From positions 1 to 64,000 of the forward strand of contig CAILJH010000035.1 of assembly GCA_903834475.1 (NCBI GenBank): a stretch of 64,000 bases of DNA. Reading direction: 5' to 3'. Source of the DNA: an uncultured Prolixibacteraceae bacterium. Its GTDB lineage: Bacteria > Bacteroidota > Bacteroidia > Bacteroidales > Prolixibacteraceae. Shown here piece after piece: positions 7,386 through 16,230 of this stretch. Within the stretch, counting starts at the first letter, position 1. The number at the start of each line of letters is the position of its first letter. The notes below the pieces were generated by a model that did no database searches, was not told the DNA's origin, and saw nothing but the letters and a program-made list of their open reading frames with translations. Position numbers and translations under genes: made by a program.

Positions 7386-9860
7386 TCAGATCGTAAAATT
7401 TAAGCGGGCAAAATAGAACGCACCGGTTGTTCCCATTTGTACAGGTGCATATTTAAATACTCCAAAATAGGAGTTTTCATATTTCTGTAAATCAGGATAT
7501 ACATCCAGAAGATTGTTTGCTCCAACAGTTAACCTCAGATTCGAAAGGAGATTATATCCTACAGACAGATCGGTAACCACTTTTGGTGAATGTTTCTGCT
7601 CAGTTCCGAAAGGAAATCCGTTGCGGGTAACTTCACCAAAATAGGTATTGGCCAGCAATAGATTCCATTTCTTAGTGGAGTAGTTTAAGCGCAGAGCTCC
7701 TTTCTGAACCGGATTGTTTGTCTCGATCAGGCTCTGTTCCTGTGGTCCAAAGAATACATCTTTCTGATCTGGAAATTTGGTCAGAAACGCCGGGAAAGAG
7801 TTGTATTTGATTGTTCCGTCGGCATTTCGTTCAATTTTTGTTTTGCTGTAATTGTATGCAAGTGAAATGTCAATAACTCCAACTTTTAGCCTCCATTTGT
7901 AATTCGATACGGCATCAATTCCATTCGTACCGGTGTTGATTGCATTGGTAAAGAACCTACCGGTTTGTGTACCAAAAGGCTTGAAAAAAGCCCTGATTTC
8001 GTCTACAGGATTGCCAAAAGAATCATTACCAAGGTTTCCTGTCAGGATAACCCGGTTGTCGATTTGAATCTGGTAAGCATCTACCGAAAAGCTGAGGTCG
8101 TTGAGTGGACTCCACGTGACCCCGGCACTGATATTTTTTGAAGTTTCCTGCTTTAGTTTCTGAATTCCGATGGCTTTGGCTACCTCACTGTTGTTCCTGA
8201 AAATTCCGGAGTTGAGCAGCACGCCATCAACCACATCGGTGGCAATATTATTGAAATAACTTTGCTGAAGTGACGGTGCCCTGAAACCGGTACTGTAGGC
8301 TGCCCGAATTGCCACATGGTCGATCACTTCCCATCTTGCGGCTAATTTATAGTTGAAGGTACTTCCAAAATCGGAGTAATTTTCAGTTCGGACAGCAGCA
8401 CCAACATATAGCTTTTTGGTAATGTCCAAATCTCCCTGTAGGTAAGCCGCAGTATTTGAACGGCTTTCATTCACATTGTTGCTTAAGCCAAAACCAGGGA
8501 AAGATTCTGAACCAGTGCCGTAAAATGCCGATCCATCACCGTTACCAATCCGATACTTTTCTGAGCGAATCTCAGCACCCAGCGCAACATTCAGGCCAGC
8601 AAGCAAATCGAATTTGCGGTTGGCGTTGGCATCAAGAGTATTTTGTGAAAAGCTGTGGTATCCGGCATTGAAACTTGTCGGACTGCGATCGCCCAAAGCG
8701 TAATTAAATGATTTCTCCACGCGATAGTCGAACTGATTAAACCCAAAGGTATTGCTCAAATCAACATTCCATTTGCTGAGGGCAAATTTTAGCCCGGCCG
8801 AAATGGAATGATCAACAATATTCGATTGCAATTCGGGTTGAAATCCATTGGGATAAACAGCGAGTGCTTCTGAAGTCAGTTCGCTTGGCAACCTGCGGAA
8901 GCCATATCCAGCTCCATTTCTGAAACTTGATCCACCAAAAATATAGGCCTGAACTTTTGAACCCAGACTGAATTCGCTATTCAGGAAAAGCTGGACATTC
9001 CGGATTTTTGCATCACCAATCTGGAAATTAAAATCATTTCTATTCAAGCCTTTTGCTGCAATCTGGGCATCATCGAATGCCCGCGAAGCTTCAGGATTAT
9101 CAGTAAAATCGTATGAAAAATAGTTGTTCAATGCTGATTGATCGAAAATAATCAAATTGTGGTTTTGGCTCCGGTTCGTTTTTTCGCGGTTGTTAAACAA
9201 TCCGGTGAGGTTAATGAAGCCATTGCTTCCCAGTTTAGCGCCATAATTGAGGTCAACGCCCACGGTCTGTCCGTCGTTTTTCGATGTCTGACCATAAGTA
9301 ACCGAAGAACTCAGTCCGAAATCTTTTTTCAGAATAATGTTAATGACTCCGGCTATTGCATCAGAACCATATTGGGCCGATGCACCATCACGAAGTACTT
9401 CAATCCGGTCGACGGCAGCAACAGGAATTGCACTCAAATCGGTACCAACCGAACCGTTTCCAACGGTATTCTGATAATTTACCAGTGAGGTGGTATGACG
9501 TCTTTTCCCATTCACCAACACCAACACCTGATCGGGACCAAGTCCACGAAGCGACGCAGGGTCAATGTGCTCTGTCCCGTCTGACGCCGACTGACGGTTG
9601 CTGTTAAATGAAGGAACAAGGTAGTTCAGCAAATCATTCAGATTGTTGAGCGGCGTTGCCGACTGAATTTTTTTGATGTCAATAACATCCACCGGAACCG
9701 GCGAATTTACTTTGGTCCGGATACTTCCGCGGTTTCCTAAAATAATGACATCCTGAAGGTCTACTTGTTTGATTTCTTGATTCTCTTGTTTGATGTCTTG
9801 GGCAAAAAGCGACGTAAACGTAAAACCCCCCACAAATAATAGTGTAAATAGTAATTTCAT
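7386..9860 (-). CDS. TonB-dependent outer membrane receptor
   Basis: 824-residue precursor: signal peptide at 1-20, a short TonB-box-like linker, a plug domain from about residue 45 to 190 (landmarks VNGKRRHTTSLVN, VDRIEVLRDGASAQYGSDA and AGVINIILKK), then a beta-barrel ending in the aromatic-rich FARLNFTI. It lacks the N-terminal carboxypeptidase-like domain seen in SusC-type receptors, and no SusD gene is adjacent. The permease follows 68 bases downstream on the same strand, so outer and inner membrane transport may be paired. The long leader (9861-10178) is AT-rich. The ligand is unknown; siderophore or vitamin uptake remain possible alternatives to amine uptake. Confidence 0.93.
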   Translation of the reverse strand: MKLLFTLLFVGGFTFTSLFAQDIKQENQEIKQVDLQDVIILGNRGSIRTKVNSPVPVDVIDIKKIQSATPLNNLNDLLNYLVPSFNSNRQSASDGTEHIDPASLRGLGPDQVLVLVNGKRRHTTSLVNYQNTVGNGSVGTDLSAIPVAAVDRIEVLRDGASAQYGSDAIAGVINIILKKDFGLSSSVTYGQTSKNDGQTVGVDLNYGAKLGSNGFINLTGLFNNREKTNRSQNHNLIIFDQSALNNYFSYDFTDNPEASRAFDDAQIAAKGLNRNDFNFQIGDAKIRNVQLFLNSEFSLGSKVQAYIFGGSSFRNGAGYGFRRLPSELTSEALAVYPNGFQPELQSNIVDHSISAGLKFALSKWNVDLSNTFGFNQFDYRVEKSFNYALGDRSPTSFNAGYHSFSQNTLDANANRKFDLLAGLNVALGAEIRSEKYRIGNGDGSAFYGTGSESFPGFGLSNNVNESRSNTAAYLQGDLDITKKLYVGAAVRTENYSDFGSTFNYKLAARWEVIDHVAIRAAYSTGFRAPSLQQSYFNNIATDVVDGVLLNSGIFRNNSEVAKAIGIQKLKQETSKNISAGVTWSPLNDLSFSVDAYQIQIDNRVILTGNLGNDSFGNPVDEIRAFFKPFGTQTGRFFTNAINTGTNGIDAVSNYKWRLKVGVIDISLAYNYSKTKIERNADGTIKYNSFPAFLTKFPDQKDVFFGPQEQSLIETNNPVQKGALRLNYSTKKWNLLLANTYFGEVTRNGFPFGTEQKHSPKVVTDLSVGYNLLSNLRLTVGANNLLDVYPDLQKYENSYFGVFKYAPVQMGTTGAFYFARLNFTI

Positions 9861-10178
9861 ATGAGTTATTTTTAAATTGTTTGTTTTAATAGGACAAATT
9901 GAAAACTATTCTCTATCTATTTAAAATATTTTCATGCAAGGGTACGCATTTTATTTTTTTTACGGAATACCATCATCGTGGTATTTTGTTGTTTAGCAGT
10001 AAGATATTAAAATAAACAGCAATTTTTTGAATTTGAATCAAGCTCAGCTGAATTATAAGTACCATTAAAAAGGAATTGTTTTACATATATAAATTCAAAT
10101 TCAAACTTTGAAGTTTTTGCTCTTTTCATGGTGACAGAAAGACTCGATTCTGCTGTATCCTGAAATTCTAAATCAAAA
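9861..10178. other. intergenic region without recognised gene
   Basis: 318 AT-rich bases between two leftward genes. It must hold the promoter for the receptor gene, but no exact TAnnTTTG box was found on the minus strand. No RNA gene, repeat or strong hairpin was seen. Confidence 0.5.
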
Positions 10179-12947
10179 TTACTCAATCCGGTAATTGACC
10201 AAAGTATTGCCTTCGGAACCTACAATCAGATTGTACCAACCTGTTGCGTCATTAAATTTACCCAGCGTGAAACTGCTGTTTCCATCCATCGGGAAGCCCT
10301 GTACGACGGAGCCATCCTTGTTCAGCAAATAAACTTTGTTTTCTCCGCTTGTAACGATACCAATTTTAATGGTTCCAGCGCCAAATGAACAAACCAAAGG
10401 AGTTTCACTTATATTCTCCGGAAACGACCGTTCGAAAAGTTTTTTACCATCCCTGGCAAACACCGTAAATTTTTTTCCTTCAGCGAAAAGATATTCAGGT
10501 GAACCATTTCCATCCAGATCAGCAGCCAAAAAGCGATGTCCTGCTCCAAATTTGCCAACTTCCTTAACTTCAGCCTGCCCGGTGAAATCCAGAATATGAA
10601 TTTTACCTGACGGATCAGTCGAAATCAGGCTCGGATTGTCCTTATTTAAGAAATATACAGGATTGCCGGAGCGTTCGAATGAGGCAGGATTGAGATCCCG
10701 GCTTTTACCCTGACGGTCGAGCAAGTAGGTGCGCTGTTTGTCGCTAAAGGCGAGGTAATCTTTGTCAGCTACTTCGAAACGTTCACCCTGTTCGGTTATC
10801 GGGTCTGTTGAACCGGCAAAATTCCAGTTGGAAACGATTTTACCCCAGCGGTCAAATGCATAAATCTTATGGTCTTCTCCAGCTATAAAGAAGCGAAATT
10901 CCTTGTTTTTGCCATAATCAACAACCGATACTCCATTGGATGCCATTGATTTAAGTGTTACCGGGAATTTTCCGACTTTGTTTCCCATGCGATCAATCAC
11001 ATAAAGTTGGGTCTTGGTATTGAAAACATACTGGAACTTGTTGTTCTGGAAAAGATCGATCTGGTGGATTTCAGAAATAATCTCTCCGGGAATATTCATG
11101 GTCCATAAAATCAATCCGTCTTTATTGATCAGGTAAACATTGTTCGCTTTGTCGCAAACGATCACTTCCCGGTTCGGAAGGTCCTTATGGTTTAGTACCA
11201 TTTTTGGCTTTTGAGCCAATGGAGCTTCCAATTTGAGCTGCCAGACAGCCTGAGGTTCTTCTTTTAAATTGGGATCGTATTTTATCCGGATCTGATTTTT
11301 AATCATATGATCAGAAACTGAAAATTGCCAGGAAAAGGTGCTGAATTTTCGAATAATATCTTCGTTCTCAGAGAGCATCGCACTCACTTCAGGTTTAAGC
11401 ATCGCATCCTTTAGCCGGAATATTTTTGGAACTTTACCATAAATGGATAAGTTTGGATTCGTCTGGCCGTTAGCCGAATATGCCTTATATATCGAATCGT
11501 TGGCCAATGTTTTTTCTGTGGCCAAACTTTTCAGATAATTTTTCAGGCCGGGTAAATTGTCACCCCAAATCAGATATTTTTTGTATAATACAAAGTATTG
11601 TCCGTCAATTCCTGAAAAGATTCTTCCGAACAGCGATTCGGCCATGTTACTGATTGGCAGACGATAGATGTCGAACTTATTTTTACTGTCAGCAATGAAT
11701 ACGGTACTCGCCTGAGCCGATGCTGCCTTGTTAAATTCAGCAACTGCCTTCAGGAGTTTTTCCTTGACGTCCGAAGTATTAACCAGTTCGGTTACAAAAA
11801 AACGATCTTGAGTAGGATTCGACTTATTGATGGTGGTATAAACTCCGGCAAACTGATTTCCGCCCAACTCTTTGATCAACTTGACCGGATTGGTATTTGT
11901 TTTCTTCTGAAATTCAAGCAGGCTCATTTCGCGGGGATAGAAATTGCCATTGGACTTGATGTATGTTTCGTAATGATCCAGAAAAGTGCTTGTATTTTTC
12001 AGATTCAAGGCTACAAAATAAGAGGCATTGGCCGGGATTGCCTTTTCAATAGTTGATTTTGGTGCTTCCTGATTTCTGAAGATATTCAGGTAATTATCGC
12101 TTGAATCGCGGGTTACGCTGTATCCATTCAATTCCAGAATGGATGAACTGGCAGAAAGATCAAGATCTGACCAGTTGGAAAAGGAAGCAATCTGACTGAT
12201 GTTTTTCTTGATCTCGGGCGAAACAAAACGGGATAGAAGTTGATGAATGGTCAGGTGATTGATGAAAATATTGGCCAGCGAACTCTCTTCAATGGTTTTA
12301 TAAACTTCTGTAAATTCCTGATTTGTCAGCAGATTTTCTGAGATCGAGTGACGGATTGCCGTCTCGATCAGAATAAAATCTTCGCTGACCATGAAAACAT
12401 CGTCGTTACATGCGAAAAAGAAACTTAAATCAGCTGACCTGGCACCGAAAATCGTGGTGTTCTCGTAGTTTTTTCTGGTAATTGTATAGGCTGAACCCAA
12501 TTCCCGCGAAACAATTTCCGGAGCTGAGCCAGACTCGCTTTTGTCGTTCAAAGCGATTAGAAAAAGATTGGTAAACTGGTTTTTCCCGGTTGGATTTACC
12601 GAAACAATGATGGATTTACCTTTCAGCAGATTGCCAATTCCTGACCGGCTGCTGACAAAATTCTTGAATTTGCTGATCGCTGAAAAACTATTTTCAAATT
12701 CCTTAATCCCTTTCAATTGGGCAAATACCTGATTATCGCCCTTTAATGCATTATAAAATCCTTCCTGATTTTTCACTTCAATGACCAGAGGACTTTTTTG
12801 CGGAACGGCCTTAAATGCCGGATTCTGTTTGGTCGAGAAAGTTTGAACTACAGGCTTTTCTTTATGAAACGGGTAATACTTTATGCCCAGAAAGGCAGCG
12901 GCAGCAAGCAAAATTACAATACCGGAAATAAGAATAGCTTTTCGCAT
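10179..12947 (-). CDS. DUF3352-like anchored protein with C-terminal beta-propeller
   Basis: 922 residues from the ATG at 12947 (MRKAILISG). A start 39 bases further upstream is open, but it would lie in front of a TATTTTTG promoter box, so it is rejected. Residues 5-23 form one transmembrane anchor; the rest is predicted to face the periplasm. Residues 40 to about 560 resemble DUF3352-type proteins of Bacteroidota (repeated alpha/beta units, TPVxFV-like strands). From about 600 to the end there are repeated blade-like segments (for example VYLINKDGLILW, IYAFDRWGKIVS and VYLLNKDGSVVQGF), typical of PQQ/WD-like propellers. No catalytic residues are apparent. Probable role in envelope recognition or scaffolding; function unknown. 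Followed by the receptor gene on the same strand. Confidence 0.75.
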   Translation of the reverse strand: MRKAILISGIVILLAAAAFLGIKYYPFHKEKPVVQTFSTKQNPAFKAVPQKSPLVIEVKNQEGFYNALKGDNQVFAQLKGIKEFENSFSAISKFKNFVSSRSGIGNLLKGKSIIVSVNPTGKNQFTNLFLIALNDKSESGSAPEIVSRELGSAYTITRKNYENTTIFGARSADLSFFFACNDDVFMVSEDFILIETAIRHSISENLLTNQEFTEVYKTIEESSLANIFINHLTIHQLLSRFVSPEIKKNISQIASFSNWSDLDLSASSSILELNGYSVTRDSSDNYLNIFRNQEAPKSTIEKAIPANASYFVALNLKNTSTFLDHYETYIKSNGNFYPREMSLLEFQKKTNTNPVKLIKELGGNQFAGVYTTINKSNPTQDRFFVTELVNTSDVKEKLLKAVAEFNKAASAQASTVFIADSKNKFDIYRLPISNMAESLFGRIFSGIDGQYFVLYKKYLIWGDNLPGLKNYLKSLATEKTLANDSIYKAYSANGQTNPNLSIYGKVPKIFRLKDAMLKPEVSAMLSENEDIIRKFSTFSWQFSVSDHMIKNQIRIKYDPNLKEEPQAVWQLKLEAPLAQKPKMVLNHKDLPNREVIVCDKANNVYLINKDGLILWTMNIPGEIISEIHQIDLFQNNKFQYVFNTKTQLYVIDRMGNKVGKFPVTLKSMASNGVSVVDYGKNKEFRFFIAGEDHKIYAFDRWGKIVSNWNFAGSTDPITEQGERFEVADKDYLAFSDKQRTYLLDRQGKSRDLNPASFERSGNPVYFLNKDNPSLISTDPSGKIHILDFTGQAEVKEVGKFGAGHRFLAADLDGNGSPEYLFAEGKKFTVFARDGKKLFERSFPENISETPLVCSFGAGTIKIGIVTSGENKVYLLNKDGSVVQGFPMDGNSSFTLGKFNDATGWYNLIVGSEGNTLVNYRIE

Positions 12948-12965
12948 AAAGAGTAAATTTTGTCT

Positions 12966-12973
12966 CAAAAATA
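12966..12973 (-). promoter_or_regulatory. minus-seven box TATTTTTG
   Basis: Exact TAnnTTTG box, the Bacteroidota housekeeping minus-seven consensus, ending 19 bases before the ATG at 12947. It sits inside the longest open frame and so decides for the shorter start. A TTG lies about 22 bases further upstream. Confidence 0.5.
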
Positions 12974-13301
12974 GGAAGATTGTCAATTATATCGGCAATT
13001 GGCAGTCATTTGTGTATAAGAATTATCTTGACGAGCGGTCGCACCTGTTTTTCGTTTACAATATCTCTCCAAAACTCGTTCTAAAGTCACTTCAATTCAG
13101 TTTTGTCCGAAGCGAAATCAACGATTTATTCATCGTTATTTCGCGGACAATTGCTCGTCGTAATTATTCTTTCTACAAATATTTCGCACCTCTGGTGCCA
13201 AACTACATTTATTACTGGAAAAATGACGCGAAGCGAATGACGACCAATGTCGCAAAGCAAATGACAAATTAACCAATTGACTCTTTCCTTTTTCCTGAAT
13301 T
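12974..13301. repeat. intergenic region with dispersed hairpin repeat
   Basis: Gap of about 330 bases between two leftward genes. At 13173-13199 it holds CTACAAATATTTCGC followed by a small hairpin (GCACC-TCT-GGTGC). The same core with a different hairpin recurs at 54296-54322. Near 13230-13265 a 14-base direct near-repeat ends in AATGAC. No gene is supported; the 129-residue open frame on the plus strand has no protein character. Confidence 0.6.
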
Positions 13302-14558
13302 TTATTGCTGTTTAACTTCCGAAGCCTCAACAATCTTATACAGTTTATCCGATTTCCGGATTTTCACATCAACAGGAATAGAAATATACGAACCTTTCGG
13401 TGCTTCTTCAACCGATTGTTTATCAAGCTGAATCTCCTTTACGATGCTTTTCACCACTCCGGTTGTTGGCCCGGTGATGTAAATTTCGTCGCCAACTTTT
13501 AAAGCTCCGGTTTCCAGTTTAAATTCTGCAACTTTCAGACTTGAAAAATAGTTTATTCCCTTGCCTACATAGACTTTCCGGTGCGAAGCCAGAGAACCGT
13601 AATTTTTGCTCCATTCGCCCAGACGCTGCCCCAGATAATAACCATCCCAGAAACCGCGGTTAAATACTGAACCCAGGCGGAGATCCCAATCCGTAATTTT
13701 TTCATCCGTAAAACTATCATCGAAATACGCTTCAACGGCTTCTCGGTAACATTCTACTACCGTGTAAACATATTCGGGGGAACGTGCCCGTCCTTCAATT
13801 TTCAGAACCGAAACGCCGGAATCGAGCAATTTATTCAGGAAATGAATGGTTTTCAGGTCTTTGGGCGACATGATGTATTCGTTGTCAACTTCCAGTTCTG
13901 CACCGGTTTCCTTATCGGTTACAATGTATGCACGTCGACACGATTGCATGCAACTTCCACGGTTAGCCGACGAATTCATCTCATTCAGGCTCAGAAAACA
14001 TTTTCCGGAGACAGCCATACACAGCGCGCCGTGCACAAACATTTCGAGTTTCACCAGTTCTCCGGAAGGACCACAAATATTCTGTTCCCTGATTTGTTTG
14101 GAGATTTCCCAGACCCGGCCAATATTCATTTCGCGGGCAAGCACCACCACGTCTGCAAATTGGGAATAAAACCGGACGGCTTCGATGTTGGTAATATTAA
14201 CCTGAGTTGAAATATGAACTTCAACGCCAACCTGTCGGGCATACATAATGGCTGAAATATCGGAAGCGATGATAGCTGAAACTCCAGCTTCCTTAGCAGC
14301 ATTGATAATGCTGTGAAGTTGCTCAAGTTCGGTGTCGAAAACTACCACATTCACTGTCAGATAAGTTTTTACTCCTTTCGAATGCGCAATCCCGGTAATT
14401 TTCTTTAAATCTTCGATGCTAAAATTATTTGACGAACGGGCACGCATGTTTAACTGCTCGACACCAAAATATACCGATCCGGCTCCTGCCTGAATGGCTG
14501 CCATCAAAGATTCATACGATCCAACCGGTGCCATTATCTCAACTTCATTTCTTTTCAT
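13302..14558 (-). CDS. U32-family peptidase-like tRNA hydroxylation protein
   Basis: Collagenase-like U32 family, 418 residues from the ATG at 14558; an open frame to 14582 runs into a TAAATTTG promoter box and is rejected. The N-terminal barrel has EIMAPVGSYESLMAAIQAG and the VYFGVEQLNMRA stretch. The U32 signature appears as EMFVHGALCMAVSG, followed by the Cys cluster GSCMQSCRRAY, a likely iron-sulfur ligand set. A C-terminal beta domain covers about the last 80 residues. Family members related to TrhP/YegQ act in 5-hydroxyuridine formation on tRNA, the best current assignment; true protease activity is doubtful for this branch. Monocistronic by appearance. Confidence 0.88.
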   Translation of the reverse strand: MKRNEVEIMAPVGSYESLMAAIQAGAGSVYFGVEQLNMRARSSNNFSIEDLKKITGIAHSKGVKTYLTVNVVVFDTELEQLHSIINAAKEAGVSAIIASDISAIMYARQVGVEVHISTQVNITNIEAVRFYSQFADVVVLAREMNIGRVWEISKQIREQNICGPSGELVKLEMFVHGALCMAVSGKCFLSLNEMNSSANRGSCMQSCRRAYIVTDKETGAELEVDNEYIMSPKDLKTIHFLNKLLDSGVSVLKIEGRARSPEYVYTVVECYREAVEAYFDDSFTDEKITDWDLRLGSVFNRGFWDGYYLGQRLGEWSKNYGSLASHRKVYVGKGINYFSSLKVAEFKLETGALKVGDEIYITGPTTGVVKSIVKEIQLDKQSVEEAPKGSYISIPVDVKIRKSDKLYKIVEASEVKQQ

Positions 14559-14579
14559 TAAACCGAAATATTTGAGCTG

Positions 14580-14587
14580 CAAATTTA
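14580..14587 (-). promoter_or_regulatory. minus-seven box TAAATTTG
   Basis: Exact TAnnTTTG box 22 bases upstream of the U32 gene ATG at 14558; it overlaps the alternative longer start, supporting the shorter protein. No clear minus-33 element. Confidence 0.45.
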
Positions 14588-14621
14588 ATCTTTATTTTGG
14601 CTTTGATTTATCGGAGAAGGC

Positions 14622-14915
14622 TCATGAAGCATTTCTTCGGTTTCGAATTTCAATGAGCTCTTTATTTAACTCGTAATTTTTCTGAAGGCGAATCCAGAAT
14701 TCAGCGGGAATAGTAAAAACTTTCTCAAGTACAAGAGCTACAGAACTTGTGATATTCCGTTCTCCTTTTAATAAAAGGCTGATGAACCCTTTGTTGTAGC
14801 CTGATAGATTGATCAAATCGACCTGGCGCATTCCCCTTGCTTCCATTTCATCCTTAATTGTTTCAGAAGGGTGAAATAGATCTCCCGGAACTAATTCATT
14901 GGCAATTGTTTTCAT
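14622..14915 (-). CDS. higA: HigA-type antitoxin, XRE family
   Basis: 97-residue DNA-binding antitoxin with one helix-turn-helix at about 25-75: MRQVDLINLSGYNKGFISLL gives the turn, then the AEFWIRLQKNYEL segment typical of HigA proteins that end in VapI-like helices. It should neutralise the HigB-like RNase encoded just upstream and repress their shared promoter. The ATG overlaps by one base (TAATG) the stop that the full-length toxin frame would use, classic translational coupling in higBA operons. The residues look intact, so the antitoxin remains functional even though the toxin is shortened. Confidence 0.9.
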   Translation of the reverse strand: MKTIANELVPGDLFHPSETIKDEMEARGMRQVDLINLSGYNKGFISLLLKGERNITSSVALVLEKVFTIPAEFWIRLQKNYELNKELIEIRNRRNAS

Positions 14916-14953
14916 TATTCGTAATGTTTTGAAATTTCTTGAATAACCAATAC

Positions 14954-15232
14954 TTAAATTACAAGGATATCTTCTTTTTCAAGGGAAAATATCAGTCGGT
15001 ATTGCAGATTAAGCCGGATTGAATATTCTCCTTTGCGTTCTCCTTTAAGCGATTCAAAATGCAGACTTCTGAAAAAAGAAAGTTCTTCAACTGATTCGAT
15101 ACTCATAAGAATCAGGACTTTCTTTTTAAACTGCATTATAATTTCCTTCGGAACTGGCAATTTACCTTTGATTTCAGACAAAGGAGTAGTAAAATAATTT
15201 TCCAGTTCGTCAGATTTGAATCTTATTTTCAT
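14954..15232 (-). CDS. higB: HigB-like toxin, cut short by an in-frame stop
   Basis: RelE/HigB-superfamily mRNA interferase; the 92 visible residues include LHFESLKGERKGEYSIRLN and QYRLIF, the conserved core. The usual C-terminal strand and His-Tyr tail are missing because of a TAA at 14954-14956. Reading on in the same frame gives VLVIQEISKHYE and a stop at 14915-14917, exactly overlapping the higA ATG. The ancestral gene therefore almost certainly ran 14915-15232 (about 105 residues), and one stop codon now removes the last 12-13 residues, including the His-Tyr that family members keep. Either the toxin is inactivated or the stop is bypassed. Sequencing error is the other explanation. Confidence 0.85.
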   Translation of the reverse strand: MKIRFKSDELENYFTTPLSEIKGKLPVPKEIIMQFKKKVLILMSIESVEELSFFRSLHFESLKGERKGEYSIRLNLQYRLIFSLEKEDILVI

Positions 15233-15273
15233 TCTTTGATTTTAAGCGCAAACTCCATCTTCAATTTAAGAAT

Positions 15274-15281
15274 CAAAATTA
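15274..15281 (-). promoter_or_regulatory. minus-seven box of higBA
   Basis: Exact TAATTTTG on the minus strand, 42 bases before the higB start; only a poor minus-33 match is visible. Likely promoter of the toxin-antitoxin pair. Confidence 0.35.
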
Positions 15282-15382
15282 GCGATTAGTTTTCGGAATT
15301 GAAAACTAATTTTTGATCAGGAACTTTCATCCTGTCTATAACCACCAATACCTATTGAATTTCAGGCTATAAGAGAATTTTG

Positions 15383-15423
15383 CTCAAAAAAAAAGGTGCG
15401 ATCTCATTTTGAGACCGCACCTT
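15383..15423 (-). terminator. rho-independent terminator
   Basis: Stem of about 14 base pairs with one mismatch (AAGGTGCGGTCTCA pairing with TGAGATCGCACCTT, loop AAA) followed on the minus strand by a run of T. It ends the transcript of the secreted 199-residue protein just upstream. Confidence 0.85.
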
Positions 15424-15446
15424 AAACAGATGGACTTGCGAATTGA

Positions 15447-16046
15447 TTATTCAACATTGACATTGTAGTTGTATGTTTTGTCGTCTGCTGAAAGTACTAC
15501 CGAATAATTTCCTTTATCAAGTTTTGAAAGATCAAATCCTTTATTGACAGCAAATTGGTTGTCAATTTTGTGAGAATAAACCAGTTCGTTGCCGCTGTAG
15601 AAATCCAGATTCATGTTCTTTTCCGAGAAATTCAGGTAAGAGAGTTTCAGGATACCATCTTTATAAGCAAAGAAAGGTTTCACGGAATTCTTCTCTTTTC
15701 CAACAACAATGTTTTTGTTTTTAATTTCGAAAAGACGTTCTGTTGTTTGGTTATCAACAGTTACCGACAATTTGTATTTGCCATTATCAAGATCCGAAAA
15801 ATCAAATACTTTCTGGTAATTGCTTCTTTCTTCATCGGTTTTCTTGTAATAAACAACTTCGCCGCTGTTGTCGGAAATGCTGATCTCGAAATTGCTGGCA
15901 TCTGCGCTTGAAATCTCTACCACGGCTTTTTCGGCTGTCATTGGAACGATGTTAACTTTTAAGTTTCCCGTGGCCATTAATGTGTTTGCAAATGCTACAA
16001 ATGCAAACAACATTGTTACTTTTGAAATTGCATTCATTGTTTTCAT
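15447..16046 (-). CDS. secreted protein with two related beta domains
   Basis: 199 residues with a Sec signal peptide at 1-25 (cleavage near MATG). The mature part has two halves of about 85 residues that look related: each has an opening strand, a Ser/Asp-rich turn, then FDFSDLDNGKYKLSV or FDLSKLDKGNYSVVLS, as in FlgD/sorting-domain-like immunoglobulin folds. No catalytic residue, lipobox or cysteine is seen. Probable periplasmic or surface protein of unknown role. It has its own promoter (TACGTTTG box 25 bases upstream) and a strong terminator, so it is a single-gene transcript, and the compact control suggests good expression. Confidence 0.7.
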   Translation of the reverse strand: MKTMNAISKVTMLFAFVAFANTLMATGNLKVNIVPMTAEKAVVEISSADASNFEISISDNSGEVVYYKKTDEERSNYQKVFDFSDLDNGKYKLSVTVDNQTTERLFEIKNKNIVVGKEKNSVKPFFAYKDGILKLSYLNFSEKNMNLDFYSGNELVYSHKIDNQFAVNKGFDLSKLDKGNYSVVLSADDKTYNYNVNVE

Positions 16047-16070
16047 GTTTTCTTTGTTTTAAATTCATCA

Positions 16071-16078
16071 CAAACGTA
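16071..16078 (-). promoter_or_regulatory. minus-seven box TACGTTTG
   Basis: Exact TAnnTTTG box ending 25 bases before the ATG at 16046. It lies within CGTATG...CATACG inverted sequence (16075-16110) that also holds CAGCAT-AC-ATGCTG, possible operator symmetry. Confidence 0.45.
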
Positions 16079-16230
16079 TGGGTTTTGCAGCATACATGCT
16101 GAATAACATACGTTACTGTTGCATTACGATTTTGTTAACCGGACAGAACAACATTAAACCAATGTAAATATTTCATGTTAACGTTCTGTTTCGCTGCAAG
16201 ATACCGTATGTTAAATTTTAGTGAATCGTT

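Noticed and set aside
12883-13272. 129-residue plus-strand frame
   Set aside because: Runs through a dispersed repeat and into the signal region of the DUF3352-like gene on the other strand.
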